Assembly (NCBI GenBank): GCA_023376005.1
Contig: CM042176.1
Span: forward strand, 4,659,267-4,723,266
Direction of reading: 5' to 3'
DNA length: 64,000 nucleotides
From: Doryteuthis pealeii
Lineage: Eukaryota; Mollusca; Cephalopoda; Myopsida; Loliginidae
The notes beneath the pieces are model-generated. The model was not told the DNA's origin. It searched no databases and saw nothing but the letters and a program-made list of their open reading frames with translations. Shown here piece by piece: positions 30,623 to 41,079 of this stretch (the first letter of the stretch is position 1; each line of letters begins with the position of its first letter). The position numbers were made by a program, and so were the translations under genes.

Positions 30623-30908
30623 GTTCCCCTGAAGAGAATGAGCTTAACACCGAAACCGTGGTAGCGAGAACAACTTTTTTCTACAACTATAAAGGCTCTT
30701 TATTTTACGAAATATATTGAGATTTTTTGAATTAACTACTAATGCTACTAAAATGAAAACGTGGTAGCAACTTTTGATGAATATATATATACATATATAT
30801 ACATATATATGTCGGGTTTCGCTCCTGGACAGGGGTAGTTGCTGTGCCTAGCCACGCTGAAGACACGTGAAACGTCGAAACACGGTGTCTATGGATGAAT
30901 ATATATAT

Positions 30909-30954
<46 letters not shown>

Positions 30955-30955
30955 T
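30234..30955. repeat. (TA)n tracts separating short modules
   Basis: TA tracts at about 30,234-30,275, 30,568-30,617, 30,781-30,810 and 30,897-30,952. The modules between them include 30,620-30,780, which has 'gtggtag' motifs and 'ccctgaagag..ccgaaacc', and 30,811-30,896, which carries a hammerhead-like core. Confidence 0.85.
30851..30895 (+). ncRNA. Degenerate hammerhead-like motif
   Basis: CUGAAGA (30,857-30,863), a 4-bp stem ACGU-GAA-ACGU framed by a C/C mismatch, GAAA (30,877-30,880), CAC-G-GUG, then UC as the cut site. Stem I (CCACG with UAUGG) has a mismatch. It has the order of a hammerhead but two defects, so activity is doubtful. Confidence 0.35.
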
Positions 30956-30956
30956 T

Positions 30957-31048
30957 GAAAGAAAGGGAAAACTCAATAAACCGTCATTCTGTAATCAATA
31001 ATAAATTGATTACAGAATGACGGTTTATTGAGATTTTCCTTCCTTCAA
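30957..31048. repeat. Palindrome F4 at the edge of module P
   Basis: Arms 'aaactcaataaaccgtcatt' plus 'ctgtaatcaat' and their complement around a short loop. The following 31,050-31,205 matches module P at 19,065. Confidence 0.88.
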
Positions 31049-31209
31049 AGGTAAATATTGCTCTGTATTTAATCTAAAATATAGATTATTATGCATTGAG
31101 CTCTCTCTAGGGATTAATAAAAATCCTTGTATTTGCACCTACTAAAACATGCAATATATTATACAGTGAGATTTTGAAGATCCCTTATTACCAGTTTTGG
31201 ATACCTTAC

Positions 31210-31261
<52 letters not shown>

Positions 31262-31353
31262 TATATATAATATATATATAGTTTGCAATTAATGGTAAAA
31301 TGATGAATGGATGAAATAAAAATGAATAAATGAAATGAGGGGCATAAATGAAA

Positions 31354-31420
31354 AATCCTCTCCAAGGGAACCCACTCTCATAAAACACTTTTTGAGAGTG
31401 GGTTCCCTGATAAAAAGTAT
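31354..31420. repeat. Short inverted repeat F5
   Basis: 'agggaacccactctca' against 'tgagagtgggttccct' with a loop of about 14 bases, next to (TA)n. Confidence 0.85.
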
Positions 31421-31677
31421 TTTTCTCATCTATTATTAGACTCCTTTGAAGCATCAAGTTAACATGATTATTCTATAAGTTATCAGAGAAGATATATATA
31501 TATATATATAAGATTTTTGGATGTTTATTTATTTAGAAACGTTGCTGAATAAAGTATATATTAAATTTTTACTTGAAGGCACATACAACGCATGTATCGC
31601 ATAAAATTCGATACTTTTTCTTATAGAAAATGAACTTGACAAGTGCAATCCCAGCAAAGGATGGCTCGATGTGTAGA

Positions 31678-31723
31678 ATACCGTACAGACTGTTTCGACT
31701 TTATTAAGTCTCATCAGCGGTAT
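31678..31723 (-). ncRNA. Hammerhead ribozyme motif, copy 3
   Basis: Same 46 bases as copies 1 and 2, minus strand, left arm of the palindrome. Confidence 0.78.
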
Positions 31724-31732
31724 ATACTTAAT

Positions 31733-31778
31733 ATACCGCTGATGAGACTTAATAAAGTCGAAACAGTCTGTACGGTAT
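31733..31778 (+). ncRNA. Hammerhead ribozyme motif, copy 4
   Basis: Plus strand, right arm. Stem I 31,733-31,738 with 31,773-31,778, CUGAUGA 31,739-31,745, stem II 31,746-31,759, GAAA 31,760-31,763, stem III 31,764-31,770, predicted cut after 31,772. Confidence 0.78.
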
Positions 31779-31893
31779 TCTACACATCGAGCCATCCTTT
31801 GCTGGGATTGCACTTGTCAAGTTCATTTTCTATAAGAAAAGTATCGAATTTTATGCGATACATGCGTTGTATGTGCCTTCAAGTAAAAATTTA

Positions 31894-31926
<33 letters not shown>

Positions 31927-31944
31927 ATATATATATAATATATT

Positions 31945-32315
31945 TGGGATAATATGTGCTTAATTGAAGTCGTACCTAATTTTGAAAGTTAATTAATTAA
32001 TAATTCATTAATTAGGCCGGCATACCTATTCAAATGTGAGGCTAAAATAGGTATGCCCGCCTAATTAATTAATTATTAATTAATTAACTTTCAAAATTTT
32101 GCCTCACATTTGAATAGGTATGCCGCCTAATTAATTAATTAATAATTAATTAACTTTCAAAAATTTAGCCTCACATTTGAATAGGTATGCCCGCCTAATT
32201 AATTAATTAATTTACTTTCAAAATTAGGCACGACTTCAATTAAACATATTCTCCCAAAATTGTCGGCTAAAAAAAAAGCCCTATCAAAAACACATCGTTT
32301 GTGTATTTACTTCTC

Positions 32316-32320
<5 letters not shown>
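31945..32320. repeat. Multiplied palindromic element, family F3
   Basis: Three to four rounds of 'ggtatgcccgcctaatta', 'ttaattaactttcaaaa' and 'cctcacatttgaat' in alternating orientation, bounded left by 'atgtgcttaattgaagtcg' and right by 'acgacttcaattaaac' and 'attgtcggct'. It corresponds to 23,342-23,560 with the central part re-copied. Confidence 0.88.
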
Positions 32321-32394
<74 letters not shown>

Positions 32395-32458
32395 AGATAT
32401 TGTAAGTTAAAATAGAATCGAGTAGGTTTCTATTGTATCCATTTCTTTAAAATATATA

Positions 32459-32535
<77 letters not shown>

Positions 32536-32560
32536 GGGGAGAGATAGAGATAGATAGATA
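32321..32560. repeat. (TA)n-(GATA)n and (TA)n-(GA)n microsatellites, duplicated
   Basis: Two successive TA tracts, one followed by GATA units (32,366-32,390), the other by GA (32,480-32,545). Both are followed by 'aaagatattgtaagttaaaa', showing a local duplication. Confidence 0.92.
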
Positions 32561-32929
32561 TAGATAAAGATATTGTAAGTTAAAATAAATTCACGTACAA
32601 TTTATTAGGCTAGCTATTCTGCACACACGGTAAATTATTTTTACTGTTGAGTTGGAGTATGGACTAAAACCTATGGCTCGGTAGGACCAACTGCTATAAA
32701 CAGACGGTGTAAATACCAATTTATTTCAATAACCCCCTTCATTTTAATGACGTGAATTAGAATATATTAAACATCGGCGCCGTCCGAATTGGCGCAAAAC
32801 ATTTATTGATTTATGTCTTCAGCGTCCCCTTTTTATTATTCACAAGGAAACACTTTAAATTTCATCTCTGGACTTTTTAGCGTAGTAGCTTTGAGATATT
32901 TTTTTTAGATCAAATTCTCATCACTATCC

Positions 32930-32990
32930 GTGGTGTAGTGGTTAAAGTGCTGACTGATTGACGTAATCGCGTTCATATTTACATTTAAGT
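32930..32990 (+). repeat. tRNA-like A-box fragment (S5-related)
   Basis: 'ccgtggtgtagtggttaaag' resembles the S5 head at 35,385. The B-box area ('cgcgttcatatttac') is weak. Confidence 0.4.
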
Positions 32991-33157
32991 GTTTTAGGAG
33001 GATTTTTTTTGGGGGGGGTGATGCACTCGGTCCCGGCAAATACGAATAAATTTTTAAGAGACTTATTTTAGCCATAGTATTAAAAATAGTATTTTACCCA
33101 GGTATTAAAACTCCGGGTCAGAGTGGAGTATTTGTATTTCACAATTTCTTCCTAAAA

Positions 33158-34271
33158 GCTGGTTGGTTGGAATTTAACGGCATGCCAACCCAATGGGTCA
33201 TTTTATGCCGAAGATATTTTGTTGAATTCATTTCTTATGAGTACTCAACTTTTAAAACTCAATTTTTTAACCGCCCTATCGGCTGAGGCGTTAGAATGCA
33301 CCGACTGCACCTCTGCAGAGGGGTAAGACTCCCCCAATGGGGCCACCTGTTGGCCGTGGGTGGCGACCCGTGATGCTTAAGGATAGAGCCCAGGTGGATG
33401 AGCAGTTCATGACGTGCAATACTCCACTATCTTGGGCTAGACGGGCGGTCGGAGAGGTCCCCTCCGATCAATCGGCTGGTCACGTCAAGCCCTAGCACCT
33501 ATAGGATTTTCCCAACCCTATTGCCCTTATGGCAACCCAACCCTTCTTATCATATGGGTGCTAGAAGGCGGTGGCTGCGGGTCTACATGTCCGGAATGAA
33601 GTTAAACTCTATCTGATGGTGAGGTTCCAGTTTTGGAGATTTGGGGAATGTGGGAGCACCCTTCATCACCATTGCTCCCTGGTCCACTCTGACCCGGAGT
33701 GGTAGTACCTGTTAGGGTCCCATCTATGGGTTAAATAGAAAAATGTATTCATAAAAAAATTGTATTATCCATTAAGAATTGATTTATTTCACAACTTTAT
33801 CGGCATTAAATGACCCACTGAGGTTGATATGCCGTAAAACAAAACAAACCAAACCAAATCAATGTTTTAAACCGATTTTTCGAAGTTATTTTATTCTATT
33901 TAACCTATAGAGGAGACCCTAACAGGTACTACCACTTTGGGCCAGAGTGGACATGGGAGTAATGGTGATGAAGAGATACTCCACATTCCCCGAGCTCCAG
34001 AATTGGAACTTCATCATCAGATAGAGTTTAACGTCATACCCAACACAATAAGAGCATCAACCACCGCCTTCTAGCACATTTATGATAAACGGGTTGGAGT
34101 TTTCCAATAAGGCAATATGGTCAGGACAATCATATAGGTGCTAGGGCTTGACATGACCAGCCGATTGATCAGAGGGGGGATTTTCCAACCACTTCTCTAA
34201 CCTAAAGGCCAAAGTGGAGTGTTGCATGTCATGAACTGCTCAGCCACCAGGGTTCCATTCTTAGGCATTAT
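33158..34271 (-). mobile_element. Old R600 copy, split by a younger R600
   Basis: 33,158-33,270 (tail, 'ggaatttaacggcatgccaa') and 33,871-34,271 ('cctaacaggtactaccact', 'catgggagtaatggtgatga', 'caatcatataggtgctaggg', 'catgtcatgaactgctca') are two halves of one minus-strand copy. They are separated by the plus-strand copy 33,271-33,858. Confidence 0.88.
33271..33858 (+). mobile_element. R600 retroposon, nearly complete, inserted in an older R600
   Basis: A 588-bp copy, very similar to 21,711-22,312, with the same head 'ccgccctatcggctgaggcg' and tail. The target duplication is approximately TCAATTTTTTAA (33,259-33,270) versus TCAATGTTTTAA (33,859-33,870). Small deletions (for example after 33,422) break the reading frame of the other copy. 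Confidence 0.88.
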
Positions 34272-34316
34272 CTTCCTAAAAGAAACACTTTAATTTTCGT
34301 TTCTAAACTTTTTAAT

Positions 34317-34817
34317 GGTAATTTATGAGGAAGTGCGTCCGGGTCTCCTGCCTCAAAAATTGCTACCCGGTGACTATCAAAATAACGACCCCAGCTCGTC
34401 GTAATTCTTGTTTATTTAGCGTAATTTGTCGTAATTCTTGTTTAGATATGAAGATGGATATATAGTTTTGAATAGACCGAGATAGATAAAAACAAAAATG
34501 ATATAGATAGATATGAACAAATGGAGATAGATAGATATTTTCGACAAGTAATATTGGGGGGGGGGGGGCTCGCTTTTTTTTTTGTCGTAATTCTTGTTTA
34601 TTTAAACTAAAAACAAGACCTTAAACAAACATGAATAAAAGAAAATATTAGTATTTAAAGTAATATAGATAAATATGAACAAATTGAGATAGATAGATAG
34701 ATAGATAGATACGAAGATGGATAGTTTTGAATAGACTGAGCTGGGTCGTTATTTTAATAGTCACCGGGTAGCAATTTTTGAGGCGTGAGACCGGGACGCA
34801 CTTCCTCATAAATTACC
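34317..34817. mobile_element. Fold-back DNA transposon, family F1
   Basis: A 501-bp element with terminal inverted repeats of about 80 bases: GGTAATTTATGAGGAAGTGC at the left, its complement at the right, continuing to 'caccgggtagcaattt'. The interior has GATA units, poly-G and 'gtcgtaattcttgttta' copies. The flanking sequence matches an uninterrupted stretch near 32,850-32,900 ('actttttagcgtagtagctt'), and flanking bases suggest a target duplication of about 8 bp, TTTTTAAT versus TTTTTTAT. No transposase. Confidence 0.82.
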
Positions 34818-34829
34818 TTTTTTTATCGT

Positions 34830-35370
34830 AGTAGCTTTGAGAACTGCTTGTGTTACATGATTATGTAACAATACCAGATATATTACCGTGTGCAAAATAA
34901 TAATGGAACTACACAAAAATGTCAATACAAATTTACAAGGTACGTAATTCTTTAATTACTAAGCATAAAATAACCCCAGACCGGTTGACGCGGCGTTACG
35001 ATTAATCAATCAGTAGGAATTCATATCTATAAACTGTTGAGTATCTGGCCGCCATCCTTGGCCAGATGTAAAAAGGACTTAAAGTAAATAAGTAAGTCAA
35101 TAAGTATCCGGTGGTCGAGTATCCTTTGGTAAGTCAATAAGTCCTGTGGTATAGTATTACGTTCCGTCGTCGAAGATGATCCAAGTAGTAATGATCTAAG
35201 GTTAAGAATCGGCTAGTATAAATACACCAACAGCAGCAGCAGCACTGCCAGCCTTCTTGTCCAATTTTGATAACAAGTGAGGGTGAAAAGCGCTCAGGGG
35301 ACCAACTTGGGATAATGTTTTCTACAAGATCGAACCTAACCTACGTAGACCTTTGCGAAGACAACCGCCC
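34830..35370. other. Mostly unique sequence; (AGC)n at 35,230
   Basis: Includes 'aacagcagcagcagcact' at about 35,230 and 'aagtaaataagtaagtcaat' repeats near 35,085. No gene recognised. Confidence 0.45.
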
Positions 35371-35384
35371 TGTCGGTGCGGTGT

Positions 35385-35545
35385 ACTCCCGTGGCGTAGT
35401 GGTTAAGGTACCGGGCTGCGAAATAGTAGTAAGTGAGTTCGAACTCAGTCAATTTCGGACTATGATCCTCGGGAAAGATATGAACGTCCTCACCCCCAGC
35501 TATAGGTTGCCCCGACGGTTCTTCTACAATGGTGGGAAGAAAAAA
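35385..35545 (+). repeat. tRNA-derived SINE, family S5
   Basis: Head 'ccgtggcgtagtggttaagg' (A box) and 'gtgagttcgaactcag' (B box), then 'tgatcctcgggaaagatatg' and 'gccccgacggttcttctac'. The GAAA/GA tract that follows may be its tail. A 96-codon frame overlaps but has no recognisable protein features. Confidence 0.7.
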
Positions 35546-35610
35546 GGACATGCTTAACAGAACAAATATAACAAGAAAGAAAGAAAGAAAGAAAGAAACT
35601 AAGGGAAAGT

Positions 35611-35651
<41 letters not shown>

Positions 35652-36114
35652 AGCAATGACATTAATCTGTTTCAATCGAACAAAGTATTCAATGAAAAAA
35701 GGAAAAGTATATAAAAGAAAATTTATAAAAAAAGTAGATAAAAAATAATATAAATAAATTAATAAAATAATATAAATAAAAGGATAATATAAATAAAATA
35801 TATCAATTAATTAAATAAAATTATAATAATTATAATTCTATAATTCTAATATATAATTATTATTATGATATATATTATATAATAATGAATATAATAATTA
35901 ATTAAATAAAATTAAGATAATATAAATAAAAATAATATAAATAAAAAAATAATATAGATAAATTAATAAATAAAAATAATATAAATAAATAAAATAATAA
36001 ATTAATAAATAAAATAATAAATTAATAAATAAAATAATATAAATAATATAAATATATAAAATTATATAAATAAAAGTATATAAAAAAGGACATGCTTAAC
36101 AGAACAAATATAAC

Positions 36115-36149
<35 letters not shown>

Positions 36150-36162
36150 GGAAAGTTAGAGA

Positions 36163-36202
<40 letters not shown>

Positions 36203-37430
36203 GGAAGCCATGACACTAATCTGTTTCAATCGAACAAAGTATTCAATGAAAAAAGGAAAAGTATATAAACATAATTATATAAAAAAAAGTATATAAAAAT
36301 AATATAAATAAATTAATAAATAAAATAATATAAATAAAAGGATAATATAAATAAAATATATCAATTAATTAAATAAAATTATAATAATTATAATTCTATA
36401 ATTATAATATATAATTATTATTATAATATATATTATATAATAATGACTATAATAATTAATTGAATAAAATTAAGATAATATAAATAAAAATAATATAAAT
36501 AAAAAAAATAATATAAATAAATTAATAAATAAAAATAATATAAATAAATAAAATAATAAATTAATAAATAAAATAATCTCATTATAATGGAGATTGTATG
36601 TTTTTCTGTCTGTAACCGAAACTAAATCACTACTCAAGTCACAATTCCCTAAGTTATTGACATCACATTCACTATGAATTTATTTTTATTTAAACCTCAA
36701 TTATTGATAAAATTGTTTTACATTATTAATACTGTTAACCATATCTACATACTAACAACATACAATTATATTTATATATACAAAAAATAGCGGTTTACAG
36801 TGTGAACGGGAAGGCTAATTTGCATATTGATATTAAAAATGTGATTTTAATAAATATGTGCTTAGTATTTCTAATTGTTTGGTTTTATTTTAATGAATAT
36901 AAGCAAAAATCTCTTCAATAAATCTGAAAAGAAATTCATTAACAAGAAAAAATAACTGTCATTTTATTCTTTACTTCCTCTTTTAACTCAATACTTAAAT
37001 GAGAAAAAATAACAATGAAAGACGAGAGTGATGGAAGAGTAAGTTTCAGTTGTTCTATTTTTCGATTATAAATGAATCTGTTTCAAATCTTTTTATCTGC
37101 AGTCTTATTTATTTTCATTATCCATTCTAATTTAATATAATATTTTATTACATTAAAACTTAAATACTTGCACCCGGAGGGTGCATATATTTGCTAGTAT
37201 AAATAATATAGATATATAAAATTATATAAAAAAAAGGATATAAAAAAGGACATGCTTAACAGAACAAATATAACAAGAAAGAAAGAAAGAAAGAAAGTAG
37301 GAAAGAAAGAAAGAAACTAAGGGAAAGTTAGAGAGAAAGAGAGAGAGAGAGGGGGAGAGAGAGAGAGAGTGTGTGTACGGAAGCAATCACACTAATCTGT
37401 TTCAATCGAACATAATGAAAAAAGGAAAAG
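35546..37430 (+). repeat. About 540-bp tandem repeat, 2.3 units, one carrying a Helitron
   Basis: 'ggacatgcttaacagaac' begins units at 35,546, 36,088 and 37,248. Each continues with a GAAA tract, 'agggaaagttagagag', a GA tract, 'taatctgtttcaatcgaac' and a long A/T stretch of 'aaataaaataatataaat' type. Spacing is 542 and 1,160 bases. The second exceeds the first by the 621-bp Helitron plus 3 bases. Confidence 0.93.
36577..37197 (+). mobile_element. Non-autonomous Helitron, family H1, proven boundaries
   Basis: Starts TCTCATTATAATGGAGATTG after an A and ends with hairpin GCACCC-GGA-GGGTGC (37,170-37,184), 9 bases, CTAG (37,194-37,197), before a T. The neighbouring tandem unit carries the uninterrupted site at 36,037/36,038: removing the 621 bp joins 'aaataaaataa' to 'tataaataatata' exactly. 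No Rep/helicase frame. Confidence 0.95.
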
Positions 37431-37539
37431 AAAGTAAGAAAAAAGAGTGAGGAAGAGAGACATGTCAGATATACAGAGAGAAGCTAGAGAGGAAGAGAGT
37501 GGTTAAAGAAAGGGAAATAAAAAGACGAAGAGATAGATA

Positions 37540-37545
37540 GATAGA

Positions 37546-37608
<63 letters not shown>

Positions 37609-37670
37609 TAAGATATACGGAGGGGCGAGAGAGGGAACGAGTAGTTGAAGAGAGAAAGACGAAAACATAC

Positions 37671-37724
<54 letters not shown>

Positions 37725-37725
37725 T
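37540..37725. repeat. (GATA)n and (GA)n microsatellites
   Basis: GATA/GA tracts at 37,526-37,607 and 37,673-37,724 separated by 'gatgtaagatatacggagg'. The mirror (CT) sequence with 'ccgtatatctca' occurs at 40.5-41.1 kb. Confidence 0.92.
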
Positions 37726-37828
37726 TAAATCAAGAGTATTATATTTTTTACGTATTGAACAATTAGCAATAGATCTTAAGTAAACATATCGAATTATCAA
37801 ACTGTGGTATATCCACAGGTCCTGCTAG
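37725..37828 (+). mobile_element. Helitron 3' end, family H4 (best copy)
   Basis: 'gagttaaatcaagagtatta', 'cttaagtaaacatatcgaat', then hairpin CTGTGG-TATAT-CCACAG, 'gtcctg', CTAG (37,825-37,828), then T. A copy without its 3' end is at 46,748-46,850. Confidence 0.75.
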
Positions 37829-38046
37829 TTATTAAGCTTTTATTAATATACTAGAGGCAGCTACCCAACATCGCCTTAGTAGAGGGGGAAACCCTGGTGT
37901 ATTGTTTGGTTCACTCTTGAGATTTACAAAGGCTGGACATTTCTAAGAAGAATTTCAACGCTATTTCTATGTATATTTTTATATAATAAATCATATAAAT
38001 AAAATCTTCATATTTTTTACACAGAAAGCAAGAACTAGTGATATAT

Positions 38047-38059
<13 letters not shown>

Positions 38060-38077
<18 letters not shown>

Positions 38078-38082
38078 ATATA

Positions 38083-38158
<76 letters not shown>
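38060..38158. repeat. (CT)n-(TA)n-(GT)n microsatellite
   Basis: Three dinucleotide tracts in series. Confidence 0.95.
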
Positions 38159-38161
<3 letters not shown>

Positions 38162-38189
38162 GAAACTGGAAGTGAATCCGACGGTATGT

Positions 38190-38589
38190 TGAAAGAATGA
38201 ATAAATGAAAGAAAGTATAGAATTGATAATATAGGATATTTTAATCAATATTACTTACACGTGTTTCGGTCAGGAGTTTATGCATGTGTACATTATTCAA
38301 AAGTGAATTCTGAAAGTGAATTTTTTTTTAAAGTTATTTTTCGAACATTTCAAAAATTCTCCGCTTTTTCCAAAGATTTTCATTTCAAATAAGGATTTAC
38401 TCTGATCAAGGTCGAATTTTCTACATTTTTTTCTATTATTATTATTTCATTTCTTTTGATTATTTAAAAATAATAATAGTTTGAATAATGTACACATGGA
38501 TAAACTCCTGACCTAAACACGTGTAAGTAATATTGATTAAAATATCCTATATTATCCATTCTATACTTTCTTTCCTTTATTTATTCTTT

Positions 38590-38600
<11 letters not shown>
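38190..38600. repeat. Long inverted repeat F7 flanked by (TA)n
   Basis: Arms of about 120 bases (38,190-38,305 and 38,472-38,598) share 'acacgtgtttcggtcagga', 'aaatatcctatatta' and 'agtaatattgatta'. Spacer of about 165 bases. The right arm runs into (TA)n at 38,598-38,647. Confidence 0.88.
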
Positions 38601-38647
<47 letters not shown>

Positions 38648-38650
<3 letters not shown>

Positions 38651-39270
38651 ACTTTGTCATTAGTTTTATTTTCGTAGTTTGATCCGGACATACATCATAT
38701 AAATGAGGCGATTAATTTAATCATTAATATTGTATTTTAATGGGGTAAAACAAACATGCCAAAAAAGGAAAAAAAAAATAACGCGCTAATGATTTTCACT
38801 CCTGTTACTATTAAAATTTTAATTCTTAAATATCTTCCGAAATATAAATAAAATCTTTGTTATTTTATGCATAATAGCAAGCTCTGATGATAGTGAATGT
38901 GTATATATATTTACTTTGTCATTAATTGTTTTAATTTTGTAGTTTGATCCGGACATACATACATACATACATACATACATACATACACACCAACTGCTCT
39001 TTATATATGAACTAGAAGCGGGGTAGAGAGGGGGGAGAAAAATCAGTGTCTCCGATTTAAAATATTAAATGCAAAAAAAAATCCATGCTGTTATTATTAA
39101 AATTTATTTTTTAAATATCTTCACGAATGTAAATAAAATCTTCATTATTTTTTCATAAAGGCAAGCTCTTGTGACAGTGAATGTGTATATATATTTACTT
39201 TGTCAATAATTGTTTTAATTATGTACTTTCCTCCGGATATACACAGATATACAACTGTCCTTTATATATA
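38648..39270 (+). repeat. About 270-bp direct repeats
   Basis: 'tttactttgtcattag' and 'agtttgatccggacatac' recur at 38,648, 38,911 and 39,195, with 'atataaataaaatcttcatta' and 'gcaagctctgatgatagtga' between. Roughly two and a half units. Confidence 0.75.
38940..38985. repeat. (CATA)n microsatellite
   Basis: About nine CATA units in a segment ('ttactttgtcattaatt..gtagtttgatccggacatac') that occurs three times at 38,650, 38,920 and 39,195. Confidence 0.9.
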
Positions 39271-39871
39271 CTAGCAAATACATGCACCCTCCGGATGCAA
39301 GTATTTAAGTTTTAATGTAATGAAATATCGTATTAAATTAGAGGCAGACAAAAAGATATGTAACAGAGTGGGGGTATAATCGAAAAATAGAAATGAAACT
39401 TACTCTTCCATCACTCCCGTCTTTCATTGCTGAATTTTACTTATTTAACAATTTAGTTAAATTAGGAAATAAAGAATAAAATGACAGTTATTTTTTCTTG
39501 TTAATGGATTTCATTTAAGATTCATTGAAGAGATTTTTGCTTATTCATTAAAATAAAAACCAAACAGTTAGAAATCAATAATACTAAGCACATATTTAAT
39601 AAAATCACATTTTTAATATCAATACGCAAATTAGCCTTCCCATTCACACTGCAAACCGCTATTTTTTGTATATATAAATACAATTGCATGTTATTAGAAT
39701 GCAGATATGGTCAACAGTGTAAGTAATGTAAAACAATTTTATTAATAATTGAGGTTTAAATAAAAATAAAATAATGGAGAACGTGATGTATATAACTAAA
39801 AGAATTATGACTTGTATAGTAATATAGTTTCGGTTACAGACAGACAAACCACAATCTCCATTATAATAAGA
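39271..39871 (-). mobile_element. Non-autonomous Helitron, family H1
   Basis: Left edge CTAG, 'caaatacat', hairpin GCACCC-TCC-GGATGC (one mismatch). Right edge is TCTTATTATAATGGAGATTG in reverse. A and T flanks. 601 bp. Confidence 0.9.
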
Positions 39872-39879
39872 TATATATA

Positions 39880-40355
39880 TATATGGATCATCCCATTAAC
39901 AGGAATGAACTGTTCCTTAGGAACAACCTTAATTTAAATCAAATCTTAAAGAACGGAAGTATCTTTTAAAAAGATGGGGGATTTGAAATCGTTGTTAAAT
40001 TCATCGACTGTGTTATTAAAATGTGCGGTCACATTATTCAATTCATGTTGTTTTGTTATTGTGGTCAGTTTTCTGTTGAAGGTGTTTGCTCACACGGAAA
40101 GGTGCAAAAAGTTACGGACAAAAGCAAATAAGAAAAACAAACAAACAAACAAATTAAGGCATTCTGGTGAAAGTTAGCGCTGTCCATCCATAGAGTTTGT
40201 TTTGAGTGGTACTCATTCATCTTTGTCTAATGACACATTAACGACCCTCGTTACCGTACCCCCACCCCCATCCACCCCATTTCATCCTCGGGGCCATCGG
40301 GCAGCAGTCACACATATTTTTTCTTGGCAATCAACTCTCTTTCTCGTCGGTTTTA
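39880..40355. other. Balanced-composition unique sequence, no gene called
   Basis: A 67-codon plus-strand frame from 39,974 has a hydrophobic stretch and a lysine-rich end but matches nothing I know. Confidence 0.35.
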
Positions 40356-40359
40356 ATTG

Positions 40360-40386
40360 TCTTTCTCTCTCTCTCTCTTTCTTTCC

Positions 40387-40441
<55 letters not shown>

Positions 40442-40742
40442 CCTGTCTCTGTCTTTCTTTCTCCTCTCTCTCTCTCTCTCTCTTTCTATTTGTCTGTCTC
40501 TTTCTCTCTTTCTCTCAAGCCAATCTTTCCCACGCATTCTCCCCCCCCCTCCGTATATCTCACTCGTCTCTCTTTGCCTTTTCTCTCTTCCCACCCCTCT
40601 CTCTCTCTCGCTCTAGCCGCTATTTCCCTCCCCCATCTCTCTATCTCCCTTCCATATATTCACACGTCTTTTCGTCTCTTTCTCTCTCGCCCTCTCCTCC
40701 GTATATCTCATATGCCTCTGTCTGTCTCTGTCTGTCTGTCTG

Positions 40743-40777
<35 letters not shown>

Positions 40778-41007
40778 TCTGTATCTTTTCGTCTTCTCTC
40801 TTCAACTACTCTTTCCCTCTCTCGCCTCCTCGTATATCTAACATCTCCCTCTCTTCTCTCCCCCTCTCTCTCCCCCCTCTCTATCTATCTATCTATCTAT
40901 CTATCTATATATCTATCTCTTCGTCTTTTTCTTTCCCTTTCTTTAACCACTCTCTTCCTCTCTAGCTTCTCTCCGTATATCTGACATGCTCTCTTCCTAT
41001 CTTTCGG

Positions 41008-41065
<58 letters not shown>
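40360..41065. repeat. (CT)n-rich tract, 700 bp
   Basis: Long pyrimidine-rich region with CT, CTGT, CTAT units and a repeated 'tccgtatatctca' element (about 40,550, 40,700, 40,830, 40,970, 41,065). It is the reverse complement of the type of sequence at 37.45-37.72 kb. The 260-, 202- and 192-codon frames are repeat artefacts. Confidence 0.92.
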
Positions 41066-41067
<2 letters not shown>

Positions 41068-41079
41068 CCTCCGTATATC

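Larger units (their letters stand above)
31557..31898. repeat. Head-to-head palindrome of the RZ hammerhead repeat
   Basis: Arms 31,557-31,725 and 31,731-31,898 (about 168 bases, almost perfect) around a 5-base loop. Each arm contains the RZ tail and hammerhead. The palindrome ends inside the hammerhead stem I, so the tRNA-like head is missing. Both outer edges meet (TA)n. The two mirror reading frames (94 and 83 codons) come from the palindrome. Confidence 0.92.

Noticed and set aside
40202..40984. 260-codon and 202-codon plus-strand serine/leucine frames, 192-codon minus-strand frame
   Set aside because: They are (CT)n translations with no protein-like sequence outside the repeat.
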